From Streptomonospora nanhaiensis (lineage in GTDB: Bacteria; Actinomycetota; Actinomycetes; Streptosporangiales; Streptosporangiaceae), in the NCBI RefSeq assembly GCF_013410565.1, contig NZ_JACCFO010000001.1, positions 4,526,001 to 4,590,000 on the forward strand: a stretch of 64,000 nt of DNA. Reading direction: 5' to 3'. Positions 7,161 to 18,166 of the stretch are shown in pieces. How positions within the stretch are numbered: position 1 is the stretch's first letter; each line of letters begins with the position of its first letter. Position numbers and translations under genes: made by a program. The notes beneath the pieces are model-generated. The model was not told the origin of the DNA. It ran no database searches and was given only the letters and a program-made list of their open reading frames with translations.

Positions 7161-8588
7161 TCAGGTCCGGTAGACGGTGCGGTCGCGCACGGTGTCCTTG
7201 GACAGCCGCCGGTTGAGGTACAGGCCCTCCAGCGCGAACTCCACGGCCGAGGCGGCGAACCCGGGGGTCTCGCCGGTGCCCTCGTCGGGCGAGAGGCGGG
7301 CGATGAGGTCGGCCAGGCCGGGCAGCGGCCCCACGCCGCGCAGCAGGTCGGCGGCGCTGACGAGTTCGCCGGTCTCGACGGTGCCGCCCTCGGCGAACAG
7401 GTCGGTGAGCCCGGTGAGGTCGGCCCCGCCCAGGGTGGCGCGAAAGGTGTCGGCGGTGGCGCGGCGTAGCAGGTGCGCCAGCACCTCGGTCTCGCGGCCC
7501 TCCTCGCCGACCTCGAACTCCACCTTGCCCTGGAGGGTCTCGACGATGGAGGGGAGGTCGCAGACCCGGGCCACCGGGGTGTCCTCGCCGGTCAGCGCGC
7601 CGCGGCGCAGTGCCGAGGCCGCGACGGTCTCGATGCCGGCGATGGCGAACCGCGCCGACACCCCGGAGCGGTCGTCGACCGAGGGGGAGTCGCGGACCAG
7701 GCGGGTGAACCGGGCCACGGTCTCGACCAGGTGCAGCGGCACCACCGCGCCGGAGGGGAGGTCGGCCTCCTGGCGGACGAGGTCGATCTCGTCGGAGAGG
7801 TCGGGCGGGTAGTGGGTGCGGACCTCGGCGCCGAAGCGGTCCTTGAGCGGCGTGATGATGCGGCCGCGGTTGGTGTAGTCCTCGGGGTTGGCGCTGGCGA
7901 CCAGCAGGACGTCCAGCGGCAGCCGCAGCGCGTAGCCGCGGATCTGGATGTCGCGCTCCTCCAGCACGTTGAGCAGCGCCACCTGGATGCGGGCGGCGAG
8001 GTCGGGGAGTTCGTTGAGGCAGAACACCCCGCGGTTGGTGCGCGGCACCAGGCCGTAGTGGACGGTCTCGGGGTCGCCCAGGCTGCGGCCCTCGGCGAGC
8101 TTGACCGGGTCGATGTCGCCGATCAGGTCGCCCACGCCGGTGTCGGGCGTGGCGAGCTTCTCGCCGTAGCGCTCCTCCCGGTGCCACCAGGACACCGGGA
8201 GCTGGTCGCCGTGCTCGGCGGCCAGCGCGCGGCAGCGGGTGCAGACGGGGTCGTAGGGGTGGTCGTTGATCGGGCAGCCGTCGACGACGGGGGTCCACTC
8301 GTCCAGCAGCCCGGAGACGGTGCGGATCAGGCGGGTCTTGCCCTGCCCGCGCTCACCGAGCAGGACGAGGTCGTGGCCGGCCAGCAGCGCGCGCTCGACC
8401 CGGGGCAGCACGGTGTCGTCGAAGCCGACGATGCCGGGGAACCGGGGTTCGCCGGCGCGCATGCGGCGCAGCAGGGTGTCGCGGACCTCCTGCTTGACCG
8501 TGCGGCGCACGTGCCCCGAGGCGCGCAGCGCGCCCAGGGTGGCGGGGAGGTCGGCGGGGGCGGTGTGGCCAGAAGTAGCGGCAGACAC
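7161..8588 (-). CDS. AAA+ ATPase, Mg-chelatase subunit I / MoxR-like
   Basis: A 475-aa ATPase. Walker A GERGQGKT is at about 78-85, there is a NELPDL segment in the Walker B region, and a sensor-like LLVASANPEDYTNRG is followed by the chelatase-type arginine region ITPLKDRFG. A Cys cluster (CPIN, then CTRC) lies in an insert after Walker A. The GTG at 8588 has no ribosome site; a -10-like CATAGACT about 8-15 nt upstream suggests a leaderless message. It probably works with the VWA protein downstream, using ATP to remodel a target. It diverges from the FIST gene with about 175 bp between them. Confidence 0.88.
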   Translation of the reverse strand: MSAATSGHTAPADLPATLGALRASGHVRRTVKQEVRDTLLRRMRAGEPRFPGIVGFDDTVLPRVERALLAGHDLVLLGERGQGKTRLIRTVSGLLDEWTPVVDGCPINDHPYDPVCTRCRALAAEHGDQLPVSWWHREERYGEKLATPDTGVGDLIGDIDPVKLAEGRSLGDPETVHYGLVPRTNRGVFCLNELPDLAARIQVALLNVLEERDIQIRGYALRLPLDVLLVASANPEDYTNRGRIITPLKDRFGAEVRTHYPPDLSDEIDLVRQEADLPSGAVVPLHLVETVARFTRLVRDSPSVDDRSGVSARFAIAGIETVAASALRRGALTGEDTPVARVCDLPSIVETLQGKVEFEVGEEGRETEVLAHLLRRATADTFRATLGGADLTGLTDLFAEGGTVETGELVSAADLLRGVGPLPGLADLIARLSPDEGTGETPGFAASAVEFALEGLYLNRRLSKDTVRDRTVYRT

Positions 8589-8763
8589 AGCGTCGAGTCT
8601 ATGCCCGCGCGCCGATTTGGCCAGTGGCCCGGCCGCGCCGCCGCCCGGGGCGCGGCCTCGGCGGGCGCCGCGAAATACCGCGGGCGCCGTGCGGGTTTGA
8701 GGGCGTAGGACTGGGAGTATGGTCCCGGTGTGCCATATCGGACGAACGATGCGAGGTGGGGGC

Positions 8764-9924
8764 GTGGCGGGGTTCGGTGACGCGCTGGCGACGGGCGCCG
8801 ATCTGGTGAGCGCCGCGGAGCGCGCGGCGCTGGACGCCCTGCGGCCCCTGGACGGCGCGGCCGACCTCGTCTGCTTCTTCGTCAGCGGCGCCGACCCCGA
8901 CGAGGTCGTGCTGGCCGGCGAGCGCGTCATGGCGCTGGCCGAGGGCGCGGTCACCCTGGGCTGCACCTCCACCGGCGTGGTGGGCGGCGGCCGGGGCGTC
9001 GAGGGGCAGGGCGCGGTCAGCGTGTGGGCGGCGCGGCTGCCCGACGTCACGCTCACCCCCTTCCGGCTCGACGCCATCCCCGAGGGCGACCACCTCGCGG
9101 TGGTGGGCATGCACCAGCCCGACCCCGAGGACCGCGCCGCGCTGCTGCTGGCCAACCCCTATGAGTTCCCCGCCCAGTCGTTCGTGGAGCGCTCCACCGA
9201 CGCCCTCGGCGGGCTGCCGATCGTGGGCGGGCTGGCCGACGGCATGCACGGCGAGGAGTCCGTGCGGCTGTTCAGCGACGGCGAGGTCGCCGAGTCGGGC
9301 GCCGTGGGCCTGCTCCTGGGCGGGCCCGGGGTGGTGGGCACCGTGGTCAGCCAGGGCTGCCGCCCCATCGGGCCGGCCATGGCGGTCACCAAGGCCGAGG
9401 GCAACATCGTGCTGGAGCTCGCCGGCGCCCCCGCCTACGAGCGGCTTGAGGCGCTGGTCAACGCGCTGCCGCCCGAGGAGCAGGAACTCGCGGCCATGGG
9501 CCTGCACATCGGGATCGCCATGGACGAGTACGCCGACCGCCACGAGCAGGGCGACTTCCTGGTGCGCTCGGTGCTGGGCGCCGACCCCGAGGCCGGATCG
9601 CTCAGCATCGGCGACATGGTCGAGGTCGGCCAGACCGTGCGGTTCCAGGTCCGCGACCACGACTCCGCGGCCGCCGACCTGGTGGAGCGGCTGCGGGCCT
9701 TCGGCGAGGAGCACGCCGGGCGCACCGGCGGGGCGCTGCTGTTCTCGTGCAACGGGCGCGGCTCGGGCATGTTCCCCACCGCCGACCACGACGTCCGCTC
9801 GGTGCAGCAGAACCTCGGCATCGTCAACGTCGGCGGGTTCTTCGCCGCCGGCGAGATCGGCCCCGTCTCCGGCCGCAACCACGTGCACAGCTTCACCGCC
9901 TGCCTGCTGGCCTTCCAGGGCTGA
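8764..9924 (+). CDS. FIST N/C domain signal-transduction protein
   Basis: A 386-aa protein made entirely of a FIST_N and a FIST_C domain, a sensory pair thought to bind small ligands such as amino acids. Diagnostic stretches are LGCTSTGVVGGGRGVEG near residue 70 and, at the C-terminus, GALLFSCNGRG followed by GFFAAGEIGPVSGRNHVHSF. Unlike many FIST proteins there is no fused kinase, GGDEF or chemotaxis output domain, so any partner is separate. GTG 8764 was preferred because GAGGTGGG lies just upstream; in-frame ATGs at 8719 and 8749 would lengthen the product by 15 and 5 residues. There is no signal peptide. Confidence 0.9.
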   Translation: MAGFGDALATGADLVSAAERAALDALRPLDGAADLVCFFVSGADPDEVVLAGERVMALAEGAVTLGCTSTGVVGGGRGVEGQGAVSVWAARLPDVTLTPFRLDAIPEGDHLAVVGMHQPDPEDRAALLLANPYEFPAQSFVERSTDALGGLPIVGGLADGMHGEESVRLFSDGEVAESGAVGLLLGGPGVVGTVVSQGCRPIGPAMAVTKAEGNIVLELAGAPAYERLEALVNALPPEEQELAAMGLHIGIAMDEYADRHEQGDFLVRSVLGADPEAGSLSIGDMVEVGQTVRFQVRDHDSAAADLVERLRAFGEEHAGRTGGALLFSCNGRGSGMFPTADHDVRSVQQNLGIVNVGGFFAAGEIGPVSGRNHVHSFTACLLAFQG

Positions 9925-10046
9925 CCCGGCCGCGACCCGGGCCAGGCCAACCTTTACCGGCCGCGCGCCGCGCCCCGCGGCGCGCCGCCTTGGCCGCTCG
10001 CGTGCGCGCGTGCTTACTGAACGTGTCCACGTGAGGGGGTCGGGCG

Positions 10047-11426
10047 ATGTCGTGCGCCTGGAGGCGGGCCGGTGCCGCCGTGCTGTCGGGGTTCGTGCTG
10101 GTGGTTCCGCTCGCGGCCGGGCCGCCGGCCGCCGCGGCCCCGCTGCCCGCCGCCGACGGCCGGGGCTGGATCGAGGAGGACCTCGGCCGCGCCGAGGCCG
10201 TGGGCGCCCAGCCGGCCGGGGGAGGGCTGCGGGCCGCCCGTGAGCCCGCCCCGGGGGCGTCGCTGCGCACCGCCGCCGCTCCCGCGCCGGCCGCCGTCGC
10301 GGTCTTCGGCTCCCACGGGCTCACCCGCCCCGCCCGCGCGGTCGACGTGCGCGCCGAGGCGACGGCGGGCGCGGTGCTGCTGGAGGCGCGCGGCGTGCGC
10401 GCCGACGGCATGTGGACGGAGTGGCGGTCGGCGGGCCCCGCCGAGGTCCCCGCCGGGGCCGCCCGGAGCGGCGAGGAGGTCGGCGGCCGGATCCGCCTGC
10501 CCGAGCCGGTGGGCCGGGTGCAGGTGCGCGTGGGGTTCGGCGCCGCCGAGCCCGGCGGCGCCGCGGCCGTGCTGGAGTCGGTGCGGCTGCGCCCGGTCCA
10601 GCGCACCGCCCCCGACGCCCCGGACGCGCCCGCCAGCCCGCCGGCGACCGACCGGGGCCCCGGGACCGCGGAGTCCCCGGAGGCCGAGGCCGAGCGCCCC
10701 GCCTCCGGCCGGCCGTTCTCGGCGCGGGTGTTCGCCACCCGCATCGGCCACGTGGGCGGCACCACCGCCAACGGCCACCGCGTCCGGGAGAACGACCACT
10801 TCGTGGCCCTGCCCTCGCGGCGCGGGCTGAGCGAGCGCGGCGGCGGCGACTACACCGTGCGGGTGTGCGCCGAGGACGGCGAGCGCCGCTGCGCCTACGC
10901 GCCCGTGTGGGACGTGGGACCGTGGAACACCAGGGACGACCACTGGAACGCCGAGCGCGAGGAGTGGCGCGACCTCGCGCGGGGGCTGCCCCAGGCCCAG
11001 GCCGCCTACGAGGACGGCCACAACGGCGGGCGCGACGGGTTCGGCCGCGAGGTGACCAACCCCGCCGGCATCGACCTGGCCGACGGCACCTTCCGCGACG
11101 GCCTGCGGCTGCCCACCAACGCCTGGGTGCGGGTGGACTACCTGTGGACGGCCGAGTACGCCCACCCGGCGGCGGTCACCGCCGCGCCCGAGACCCAGCC
11201 GGTGCCGGTGCGGTCGGGGCCGGGGATGTCGCACGCCGAGCGCGGGGTGGCCGCGCACGCCGCGGCCGTGGACGTGGCCTGCCAGGTGCCCGGCGACGAG
11301 GTCACCGGCCCCCAGGGCGCCAGCGACGTGTGGTTCCGCATCGGGCCGGGGGACTACATCCCGGCGGCCAACGTGAGCGGCGGCGACTCCGCGCCCGCCT
11401 GCCGCGAGGGGGAGGCGGGGCCCTAG
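10047..11426 (+). CDS. Secreted protein with double-psi barrel-like and SH3-like domains
   Basis: A 459-aa exported protein. A signal peptide (residues 1-31, ending near AAAAP) is followed by a variable Ala/Pro-rich half. A conserved domain spans about 225-370, beginning FSARVFATRIGHVGGTTANG and including YAPVWDVGPWNTRDDHW. The C-terminal 80 residues look like a bacterial SH3 fold (PVPVRSGPG). I remember this central domain from secreted actinobacterial proteins of unknown function that resemble RlpA-type barrels, so a cell-wall role is inferred. ATG start with GAGGGGG about 8 nt upstream. Its TAG overlaps the stop of the convergent RDD gene. Confidence 0.8.
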   Translation: MSCAWRRAGAAVLSGFVLVVPLAAGPPAAAAPLPAADGRGWIEEDLGRAEAVGAQPAGGGLRAAREPAPGASLRTAAAPAPAAVAVFGSHGLTRPARAVDVRAEATAGAVLLEARGVRADGMWTEWRSAGPAEVPAGAARSGEEVGGRIRLPEPVGRVQVRVGFGAAEPGGAAAVLESVRLRPVQRTAPDAPDAPASPPATDRGPGTAESPEAEAERPASGRPFSARVFATRIGHVGGTTANGHRVRENDHFVALPSRRGLSERGGGDYTVRVCAEDGERRCAYAPVWDVGPWNTRDDHWNAEREEWRDLARGLPQAQAAYEDGHNGGRDGFGREVTNPAGIDLADGTFRDGLRLPTNAWVRVDYLWTAEYAHPAAVTAAPETQPVPVRSGPGMSHAERGVAAHAAAVDVACQVPGDEVTGPQGASDVWFRIGPGDYIPAANVSGGDSAPACREGEAGP

Positions 11427-11974
11427 TCGCGCACGACGATCGTGCCGGCCGCGCGGTCGTGCAGGGTGCGCCGGCGCTCGTCGTCGCTGAGGCACCACAG
11501 GCAGTCCAGCAGGGTGAAGACGTGGCCCAGGCACAGCAGGCACTGCGGCAGCCCGAACAGCAGGGCGCGGCCGGCGGCCTGGCCCTGGCGCAGCCGCCCG
11601 CCGTCGGCGCGCACGACGCGGACACGGACCATCATCTTGCCGATCGTGCGCCCGCCGGCGATGTGGAACAGCCAGTCGTAGAAGAAGAGCAGCACGCCCC
11701 AGCCGAAGAGGATGAGGTAGGCCCAGGCGTCGTAGAAGCCGTCCTGGGGCTCGCCGCCCTGCAGCGACGCCGGGTTCACCAGCACGGTGACGATGAAGAA
11801 CATGAAGGCGAACATCGTCAGCAGCGTGTAGTCGATCAGCCGGGCGCCCAGGCGGCGGCCGAACCCGGCGACGGGGGGCGCGGCGTGCGGCGGCGGTCCG
11901 GGAAACCCGGGCGGCCCCGGCGGCGGGGCGTTCCAGGCGTTCCAGTCGTTCCAGCCCTGAGGCAAGTGGTTCAC
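11423..11974 (-). CDS. RDD family membrane protein
   Basis: A 183-aa protein. A Pro/Gly/Asn-rich N-terminal tail (about 36 residues) is followed by an RDD domain with RRLGARLIDY, two central transmembrane helices (about 48-68 and 82-105), GRTIGKMMVRVRVV, and a final Cys-containing hydrophobic stretch (about 145-165) before RRTLHDRAAGTIVV. RDD proteins are small integral membrane proteins of uncertain, possibly transport, function. GTG start. The stop codons of this gene and the convergent secreted-protein gene share bases (CTAG), so there is no intergenic space. Confidence 0.9.
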   Translation of the reverse strand: MNHLPQGWNDWNAWNAPPPGPPGFPGPPPHAAPPVAGFGRRLGARLIDYTLLTMFAFMFFIVTVLVNPASLQGGEPQDGFYDAWAYLILFGWGVLLFFYDWLFHIAGGRTIGKMMVRVRVVRADGGRLRQGQAAGRALLFGLPQCLLCLGHVFTLLDCLWCLSDDERRRTLHDRAAGTIVVRD

Positions 11975-12047
11975 CCCGGAATGGTCCCACTCCCGGGCAC
12001 CCCGCCGCGAACCGGAGAGGGCGCGTGCGGGGCGGTGGGGCGGCGCA

Positions 12048-12084
12048 ACGCGGAAGGGGCGGCCGGTGGCCGCCCCTTCCGCGT
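12048..12084 (-). terminator. greA terminator hairpin
   Basis: A perfect 17-bp stem (12048-12064 with 12068-12084) and a 3-nt loop GGT, located 17 bp downstream of the greA stop codon. One of the strongest hairpins in the window. Confidence 0.8.
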
Positions 12085-12100
12085 GTGCGCGAGGCCGGGG

Positions 12101-12601
12101 CTATGCCGACCCGTAGGGCACGGCGTCGATGATCTCGACGGAGAGGCTGCGTCCGTTCGGCAGCGTGTAGCTGGCGGTCTCGCCGATCTTCTTGCCGTTG
12201 ATCGCGCTGCCCAGCGGCGACTTGGGGGAGTAGACGTCGATCGGCGCCCCGCTCTCCTCGCGGGAGGCGAGCAGGAAGGTGACCTCCTCGTCGTCGCCCT
12301 CGAACTTGATCGTGACGGTCATGCCGGGGCTGACCACGCCCGTCTGCTGCGGGGCGCCGCCCACCCGCGCGTTGCGCAGGATGGTCTGGAGTTGGGCGAT
12401 GCGCGCCTCGATCTTGCCCTGCTCCTCCTTGGCGGCGTGGTAGCCGCCGTTCTCGCGGAGGTCGCCCTCTTCGCGTGCGGCCTCGATCTTGTCGGCGATC
12501 TCGATGCGACCCGTGCCCGTCAGGTGCTCCAGCTCCGCTTTGAGCCGGTCATACGCCTCCTGGGTGAGCCAGGTGACGTTGTCATCGCGGGTCTCGGTCA
12601 C
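12101..12601 (-). CDS. greA: Transcription elongation factor GreA
   Basis: A 166-aa factor that inserts its coiled coil into the RNA polymerase secondary channel and stimulates cleavage of backtracked RNA. The N-terminal coiled coil (about 10-85) carries the acidic tip EEGDLRENGGYHAAKEEQ with the catalytic D/E pair. The C-terminal FKBP-like domain has IDVYSPKSPLGSAINGKKIG. GTG start with AAGGAG 6-7 nt upstream; a -10-like TAATCT (minus strand, about 12659-12664) sits inside a dyad at 12662-12695. The order greA, DUF4307, mca (minus, minus, plus) is as in M. tuberculosis Rv1080c-Rv1082. Confidence 0.97.
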   Translation of the reverse strand: MTETRDDNVTWLTQEAYDRLKAELEHLTGTGRIEIADKIEAAREEGDLRENGGYHAAKEEQGKIEARIAQLQTILRNARVGGAPQQTGVVSPGMTVTIKFEGDDEEVTFLLASREESGAPIDVYSPKSPLGSAINGKKIGETASYTLPNGRSLSVEIIDAVPYGSA

Positions 12602-12661
12602 GGGAACTCCTTGGTACGTCTAGGACTAGCGGCCGGATCGGCCGTAGCTGAACTTACGAGA

Positions 12662-12695
12662 TTATCACCGGGCCACTGGTACGGCCGGGTGATAA
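12662..12695 (-). promoter_or_regulatory. Inverted repeat at greA promoter
   Basis: TTATCACC (12662-12669) and GGTGATAA (12688-12695) form a perfect 8-bp dyad with an 18-bp spacer. The left arm overlaps the putative -10 of greA. The spacing suits a dimeric regulator binding two adjacent grooves. Confidence 0.45.
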
Positions 12696-12773
12696 GCGCT
12701 GGTCCGCGCCGTGCGGACGGCGGGCCGTGGCTGGGGACGGGCCAAAGACTCGGGGCGCTCCGGGTCGGTCGAC

Positions 12774-13181
12774 TTACCTTGTCGAACCTTGTTCCCTGCA
12801 GGAGCCCACTTCTACCGCCGAAGCCTCACGAATCGTGTCGACGGTCGCGGTGACGTCGCGGATACCGGACTCCACCTCGACGGTCCGCTGCCCCACCTCG
12901 ACGTGGCGGGAGTCGCGCGCGGTGATGACGCACTCGGCCGGGGAGCCGCTGTTGACCTGGAAGGTGACCGACGCCTCGTCGGAGGAGTCGACGCTCCAGG
13001 CGACCACCTGCACCGAGACCCCGCCGGACCCGCCGTAGCTCATGAGCGCCAGGCCCCAGCCGATGGTGAACACCACGGCCGCCGCGATGCCGACGACGAA
13101 GAAGACAGGCGTGTTCCCCAGGCGTCGCTGCGCCCCGGGCGCGGTGGCGCCGGGCGCGCGGTCGGCGGGGCTGTCGGGCAT
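12774..13181 (-). CDS. DUF4307 membrane protein
   Basis: A 135-aa protein: a short cytosolic N-terminus, one membrane helix (about 26-48, [20 protein letters not shown]) and an extracytoplasmic beta-rich domain with two cysteines (AECVITA and GSC near the end) that could form a disulfide. This matches the actinobacterial DUF4307 family (Rv1081c in M. tuberculosis), which always lies between greA and mca; its function is unknown. ATG 13181 has GGAG about 9 nt upstream. Longer in-frame extension to 13313 is possible but has no ribosome site and is Arg/Gly-rich. Confidence 0.9.
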   Translation of the reverse strand: MPDSPADRAPGATAPGAQRRLGNTPVFFVVGIAAAVVFTIGWGLALMSYGGSGGVSVQVVAWSVDSSDEASVTFQVNSGSPAECVITARDSRHVEVGQRTVEVESGIRDVTATVDTIREASAVEVGSCREQGSTR

Positions 13182-13359
13182 CGGGAATCTCCGAACGTGG
13201 GGTCTACGTTGTCTAAGATTAGCCCCGTCCCGGGCCGCCCCTGATCCACCCCCGTCCCGCATGTCACGGGCCGGCGGCGAGGGACGATTCGCGCCAGGGC
13301 GGGCGCCTTCCACGCCCGTACTTTCGTGTTCAGCGACTACCCAAAAGGGGACCTGTCCG

Positions 13360-14238
13360 TTGTCCGAGCGCTTGCGGCTGATGGCCGTTCATGCCCACCC
13401 CGACGACGAGTCCAGCAAAGGCGCGGCCACCATGGTCCGCTACGTCAACGAGGGCGCCGAGGTCCTTGTTGTCACGCTGACCGGCGGCGAGGCCGGGTCC
13501 ATCCTCAACCCCGCCATGGACCGGCCCGAAATCCGCGACAACATCGCCGAGGTCCGCCGCCAGGAGATGGCCGCGGCCCGCGAGATCCTCGGCGTCCAGC
13601 AGGAGTTCAGCGGGTTCGTCGACTCCGGCCTGCCCGAGGGCGACCCCCCGCCCCCGCTGCCCGAGGGGTGCTTCGCGGTGCAGCCCCTGGAGGTGGCCTC
13701 CGAGCCGCTCGTGCGCTCGGTCCGCGCCTTCCGCCCGCACGTGATGCTCACCTACGACGAGCAGGGCGGCTACCCCCACCCCGACCACATCATGACCCAC
13801 AAGGTGTCGGTCGAGGCGTTCGAGGCCGCCGGCGACCCCGACCGCTACCCCGGCACCGGCGACCCCTGGCAGCCCTCCAAGCTCTACTACCACGTGTCGT
13901 TCCCCCGGGAGCGGTTCGAGCGGATCAGCGAGCTGATCGAGCGGCGCGGCCTGGAGAACCCCTACGCCGAGTGGCTGGAACGCATGAAGGACCGCGACTT
14001 CCCGCAGTGGGAGATCACCACGCGGATCAAGTGCGACGAGTACTTCGAGGTGCGCGACCGCGCGCTGATCGCCCACGCCACCCAGATCGACCCCAACGGG
14101 TTCTGGTTCGCGGTGCCGATGGACATCCAGCGCGAGGCGTGGCCGTATGAGGACTACCACCTCGCCCGCTCGCTGGTCGACACCGACCTGCCTGAGGACG
14201 ACCTCTTCGCGGGCATCCGCGAGACGGTGGCAACATGA
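13360..14238 (+). CDS. mca: Mycothiol S-conjugate amidase
   Basis: A 292-aa zinc amidohydrolase that cleaves mycothiol conjugates to a mercapturic acid and GlcN-inositol, part of actinobacterial electrophile and antibiotic detoxification. The zinc/base motif AHPDDES is at 12-18 (H13, D15, D16) and the third histidine is in [10 protein letters not shown] (about 140-147). The LmbE/PIG-L fold length is normal. TTG 13360 is chosen because AAAAGGGG lies 9 nt before it and the resulting [16 protein letters not shown] aligns with known Mca N-termini. It overlaps the next small gene by 4 nt (ATGA), so the two are translationally coupled. Confidence 0.96.
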   Translation: MSERLRLMAVHAHPDDESSKGAATMVRYVNEGAEVLVVTLTGGEAGSILNPAMDRPEIRDNIAEVRRQEMAAAREILGVQQEFSGFVDSGLPEGDPPPPLPEGCFAVQPLEVASEPLVRSVRAFRPHVMLTYDEQGGYPHPDHIMTHKVSVEAFEAAGDPDRYPGTGDPWQPSKLYYHVSFPRERFERISELIERRGLENPYAEWLERMKDRDFPQWEITTRIKCDEYFEVRDRALIAHATQIDPNGFWFAVPMDIQREAWPYEDYHLARSLVDTDLPEDDLFAGIRETVAT

Positions 14239-14456
14239 ACACCATGACAGCGATCTCGCAGCTCGCCGAGGCCGACCTCGCCACCGACACCATCACCCCC
14301 GGTGTGCTCGGCTTCCTGGCCGTGTTCTTCGTGGGCGCCTGCCTCTACTTCCTCATGCGGTCGATGCGCAACCGCCTGGCGGCGGTGCGCTTCGACGAGG
14401 ACGCCCCCGCCGGCACCGCCCCCGCCGCCGCCGACGACCCCGCCCGGCGGTCCTAG
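14235..14456 (+). CDS. Small membrane protein coupled to mca
   Basis: A 73-aa protein with one hydrophobic helix (about 22-42, [19 protein letters not shown]), a basic stop-transfer RSMRNR and an Ala/Pro/Asp-rich cytosolic tail. The start overlaps the mca stop (ATGA). A small gene in this position (Rv1083 in M. tuberculosis) is widespread in actinobacteria. Its role is unknown; coupling suggests it anchors or assists Mca at the membrane, which is inference. Confidence 0.85.
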   Translation: MNTMTAISQLAEADLATDTITPGVLGFLAVFFVGACLYFLMRSMRNRLAAVRFDEDAPAGTAPAAADDPARRS

Positions 14457-14458
14457 CG

Positions 14459-14504
14459 GGCCGCCCGCGCCCGGCCATCCGCGCGGCCGGGCGCCCGGGC
14501 GGCC
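14459..14504 (+). terminator. Terminator after mca operon
   Basis: An 18-bp GC stem with a 2-nt bulge: GGCCGCCCG+CGCCCGGCC (14459-14476) pairs with 14485-14493 and 14496-14504. It starts 2 bp after the stop of the small membrane gene. Confidence 0.65.
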
Positions 14505-14545
14505 CCGGGTGGTAGCGCCCGCGCCCGTGTGGGCAGAGTGGGGGT

Positions 14546-16540
<1,995 letters not shown>

Positions 16541-16610
16541 GCCGCGCCCTCCCGCGGGGGCGGGGGCCGGCGGGCCGCCGGGAAGGTGCTGAGAGGGTGC
16601 TGACGGGCCG

Positions 16611-17978
16611 CTAGCCGGCCAGCTGCGTCGCGGCGATCATCCGGTTCACGACGTCGGGCCGGTCGTCGGGCTGGCGGATCTCCAGGTAGAGGGTGGTGTC
16701 GCGGCGGGTGCTGGTGAGCGCGGCCACGGTCAGCGCGCCCCCGCCCGCGCAGCGCGGCCACCGCCACAGCTCCCCGGACCAGTCGGGGTCGTCGAACGCG
16801 CGCCGGTGCACGCGGCCCGAGCACGGCGCGGCGCCCAGCAGGGCCTCCAGCCGCCGGCCGCCCCCCGGCAGCAGGGCCGCGAACACCCCGGAGACCGGCG
16901 TGCCGCGCTCCTCCCAGGCGTCCAGGTCGGTGGCCACCAGCACGCCCGAGGCGGCCGTGCCCTCCGTGCCCGCCGCCCGCCGGTCGGTGTGGAACTGCCG
17001 CGCCCACGCCTCGGGCACGGCCAGGTGCAGCCCTCCGACGGCGTAGCGCACCTCGGTCAGCGGCACGACGGGGGAGGCCGCTGCGGCCGTGGTGCCGGCG
17101 AACAGGAACAGCGCCGCCGCCGACAGCGAGGCCGCGCGCCGCCACAGCGGCCGGTGCCGGGTCCACCAGGGGATGTCGGCGTGCAGTTCGGGGGACATCC
17201 GGATGGCGCGGATGCGGTCGGTGAACGCCTTGGCGTCCGGAGGGCGGGAATTGCGGTCCTCGGCCAGCGCCGACATGATCAGGCTGTCCAGGGCGCGGGG
17301 GATCCCCGGGCGCAGCCGCCGGGGCGGCACCCGCACCGGCGGGGGCGGCGGGTGGCGGCCGGTGATCAGCTCGTAGGCCACGGCGCCCAGGGAGTAGACG
17401 TCGGCGCGCACGTCGAGGTCGCCGCCGGGGCCGTGCTGCTCGGGCGACATGTAGCCGGGGGTGCCCGCCGCCGCGGTGAACCCCGACGCGCCGTCGATGC
17501 TCTTGGCGAACCCGAGGTCGGCCACCAGCACGCGCTGGCCCACCGGCGAGGACTGCAGCAGCACGTTGGAGGGCTTGATGTCGCGGTGGATGGTGCCGTG
17601 GCGGTGGAGGACGGTGACGCCTTGGCCGATTTCGGTCAGCAGCCGCAGCGCCTCGTCCAGCGGCAGCGGCCCCTTGGCGATGAGGTCGGCCACACTGCCC
17701 TGGTCGGCGTAGGGCATGACGAAGTAGGGGCGGTCGTCGGGCAGCGTGCCGATGTCGTGGACCCGGATGAGCCAGGCGGAGTCGGCCTGGCGCAGGATCC
17801 GGGCCTCCTCCATGAAGCGATGGTGCACGTCAAGCTGGTGGGTCCAGTTCTCGGCGAGCACCTTGACCGCCACGGGGGTGTCGAGGCGGTCGTCGTGCGC
17901 GAGCCACACGGTCGCGAACGACCCCGAGCCCAGATGTCGAATGACGCGGTATCGACCGAAGCTCTCCGGTTGTGCCAC
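16611..17978 (-). CDS. Transmembrane Ser/Thr protein kinase with DLG variant motif
   Basis: A 455-aa PknB-type receptor kinase. Glycine loop GSGSFATVW (18-26), ATP lysine K39 (VAVKVL), catalytic HRDIKPSN (131-138), ADLGFAK (153-159) in place of the usual DFG, and SPEQ (178-181) are present. A single membrane helix spans about 281-303, followed by an extracellular domain of about 150 residues with two cysteines. GTG 17978 follows AAGG about 8 nt upstream. The DLG substitution occurs in some active kinases, so it does not prove inactivity. It diverges from an ECF sigma gene with 188 bp between starts, suggesting a sensory link. M. tuberculosis has a different gene here. Confidence 0.92.
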   Translation of the reverse strand: MAQPESFGRYRVIRHLGSGSFATVWLAHDDRLDTPVAVKVLAENWTHQLDVHHRFMEEARILRQADSAWLIRVHDIGTLPDDRPYFVMPYADQGSVADLIAKGPLPLDEALRLLTEIGQGVTVLHRHGTIHRDIKPSNVLLQSSPVGQRVLVADLGFAKSIDGASGFTAAAGTPGYMSPEQHGPGGDLDVRADVYSLGAVAYELITGRHPPPPPVRVPPRRLRPGIPRALDSLIMSALAEDRNSRPPDAKAFTDRIRAIRMSPELHADIPWWTRHRPLWRRAASLSAAALFLFAGTTAAAASPVVPLTEVRYAVGGLHLAVPEAWARQFHTDRRAAGTEGTAASGVLVATDLDAWEERGTPVSGVFAALLPGGGRRLEALLGAAPCSGRVHRRAFDDPDWSGELWRWPRCAGGGALTVAALTSTRRDTTLYLEIRQPDDRPDVVNRMIAATQLAG

Positions 17979-18166
17979 AGGTACTGCCTTACCAGTGCCG
18001 TCTGTGCCAAACGTGGCCCGAACACTGTACAGAGGGCCGGAACGGGCCAGTTCGCGGTGACGTAGCCTACGCGCCGGAGGGGGATGTGACCCTCGGATGT
18101 GAACCCCATAGTGGGTGCTGGGCGTGTAACCCACGTCGACAGTCTCCAGACCAGGGAGCTTCAGCC

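Noticed and set aside
5369-7216. 615-codon frame opposite the VWA gene
   Set aside because: Antisense shadow; the minus-strand VWA protein has a complete MIDAS.
13182-13313. Longer N-terminus for the DUF4307 protein
   Set aside because: The extension is Arg/Gly-rich without a ribosome site, while ATG 13181 has GGAG at proper spacing and matches the family start.
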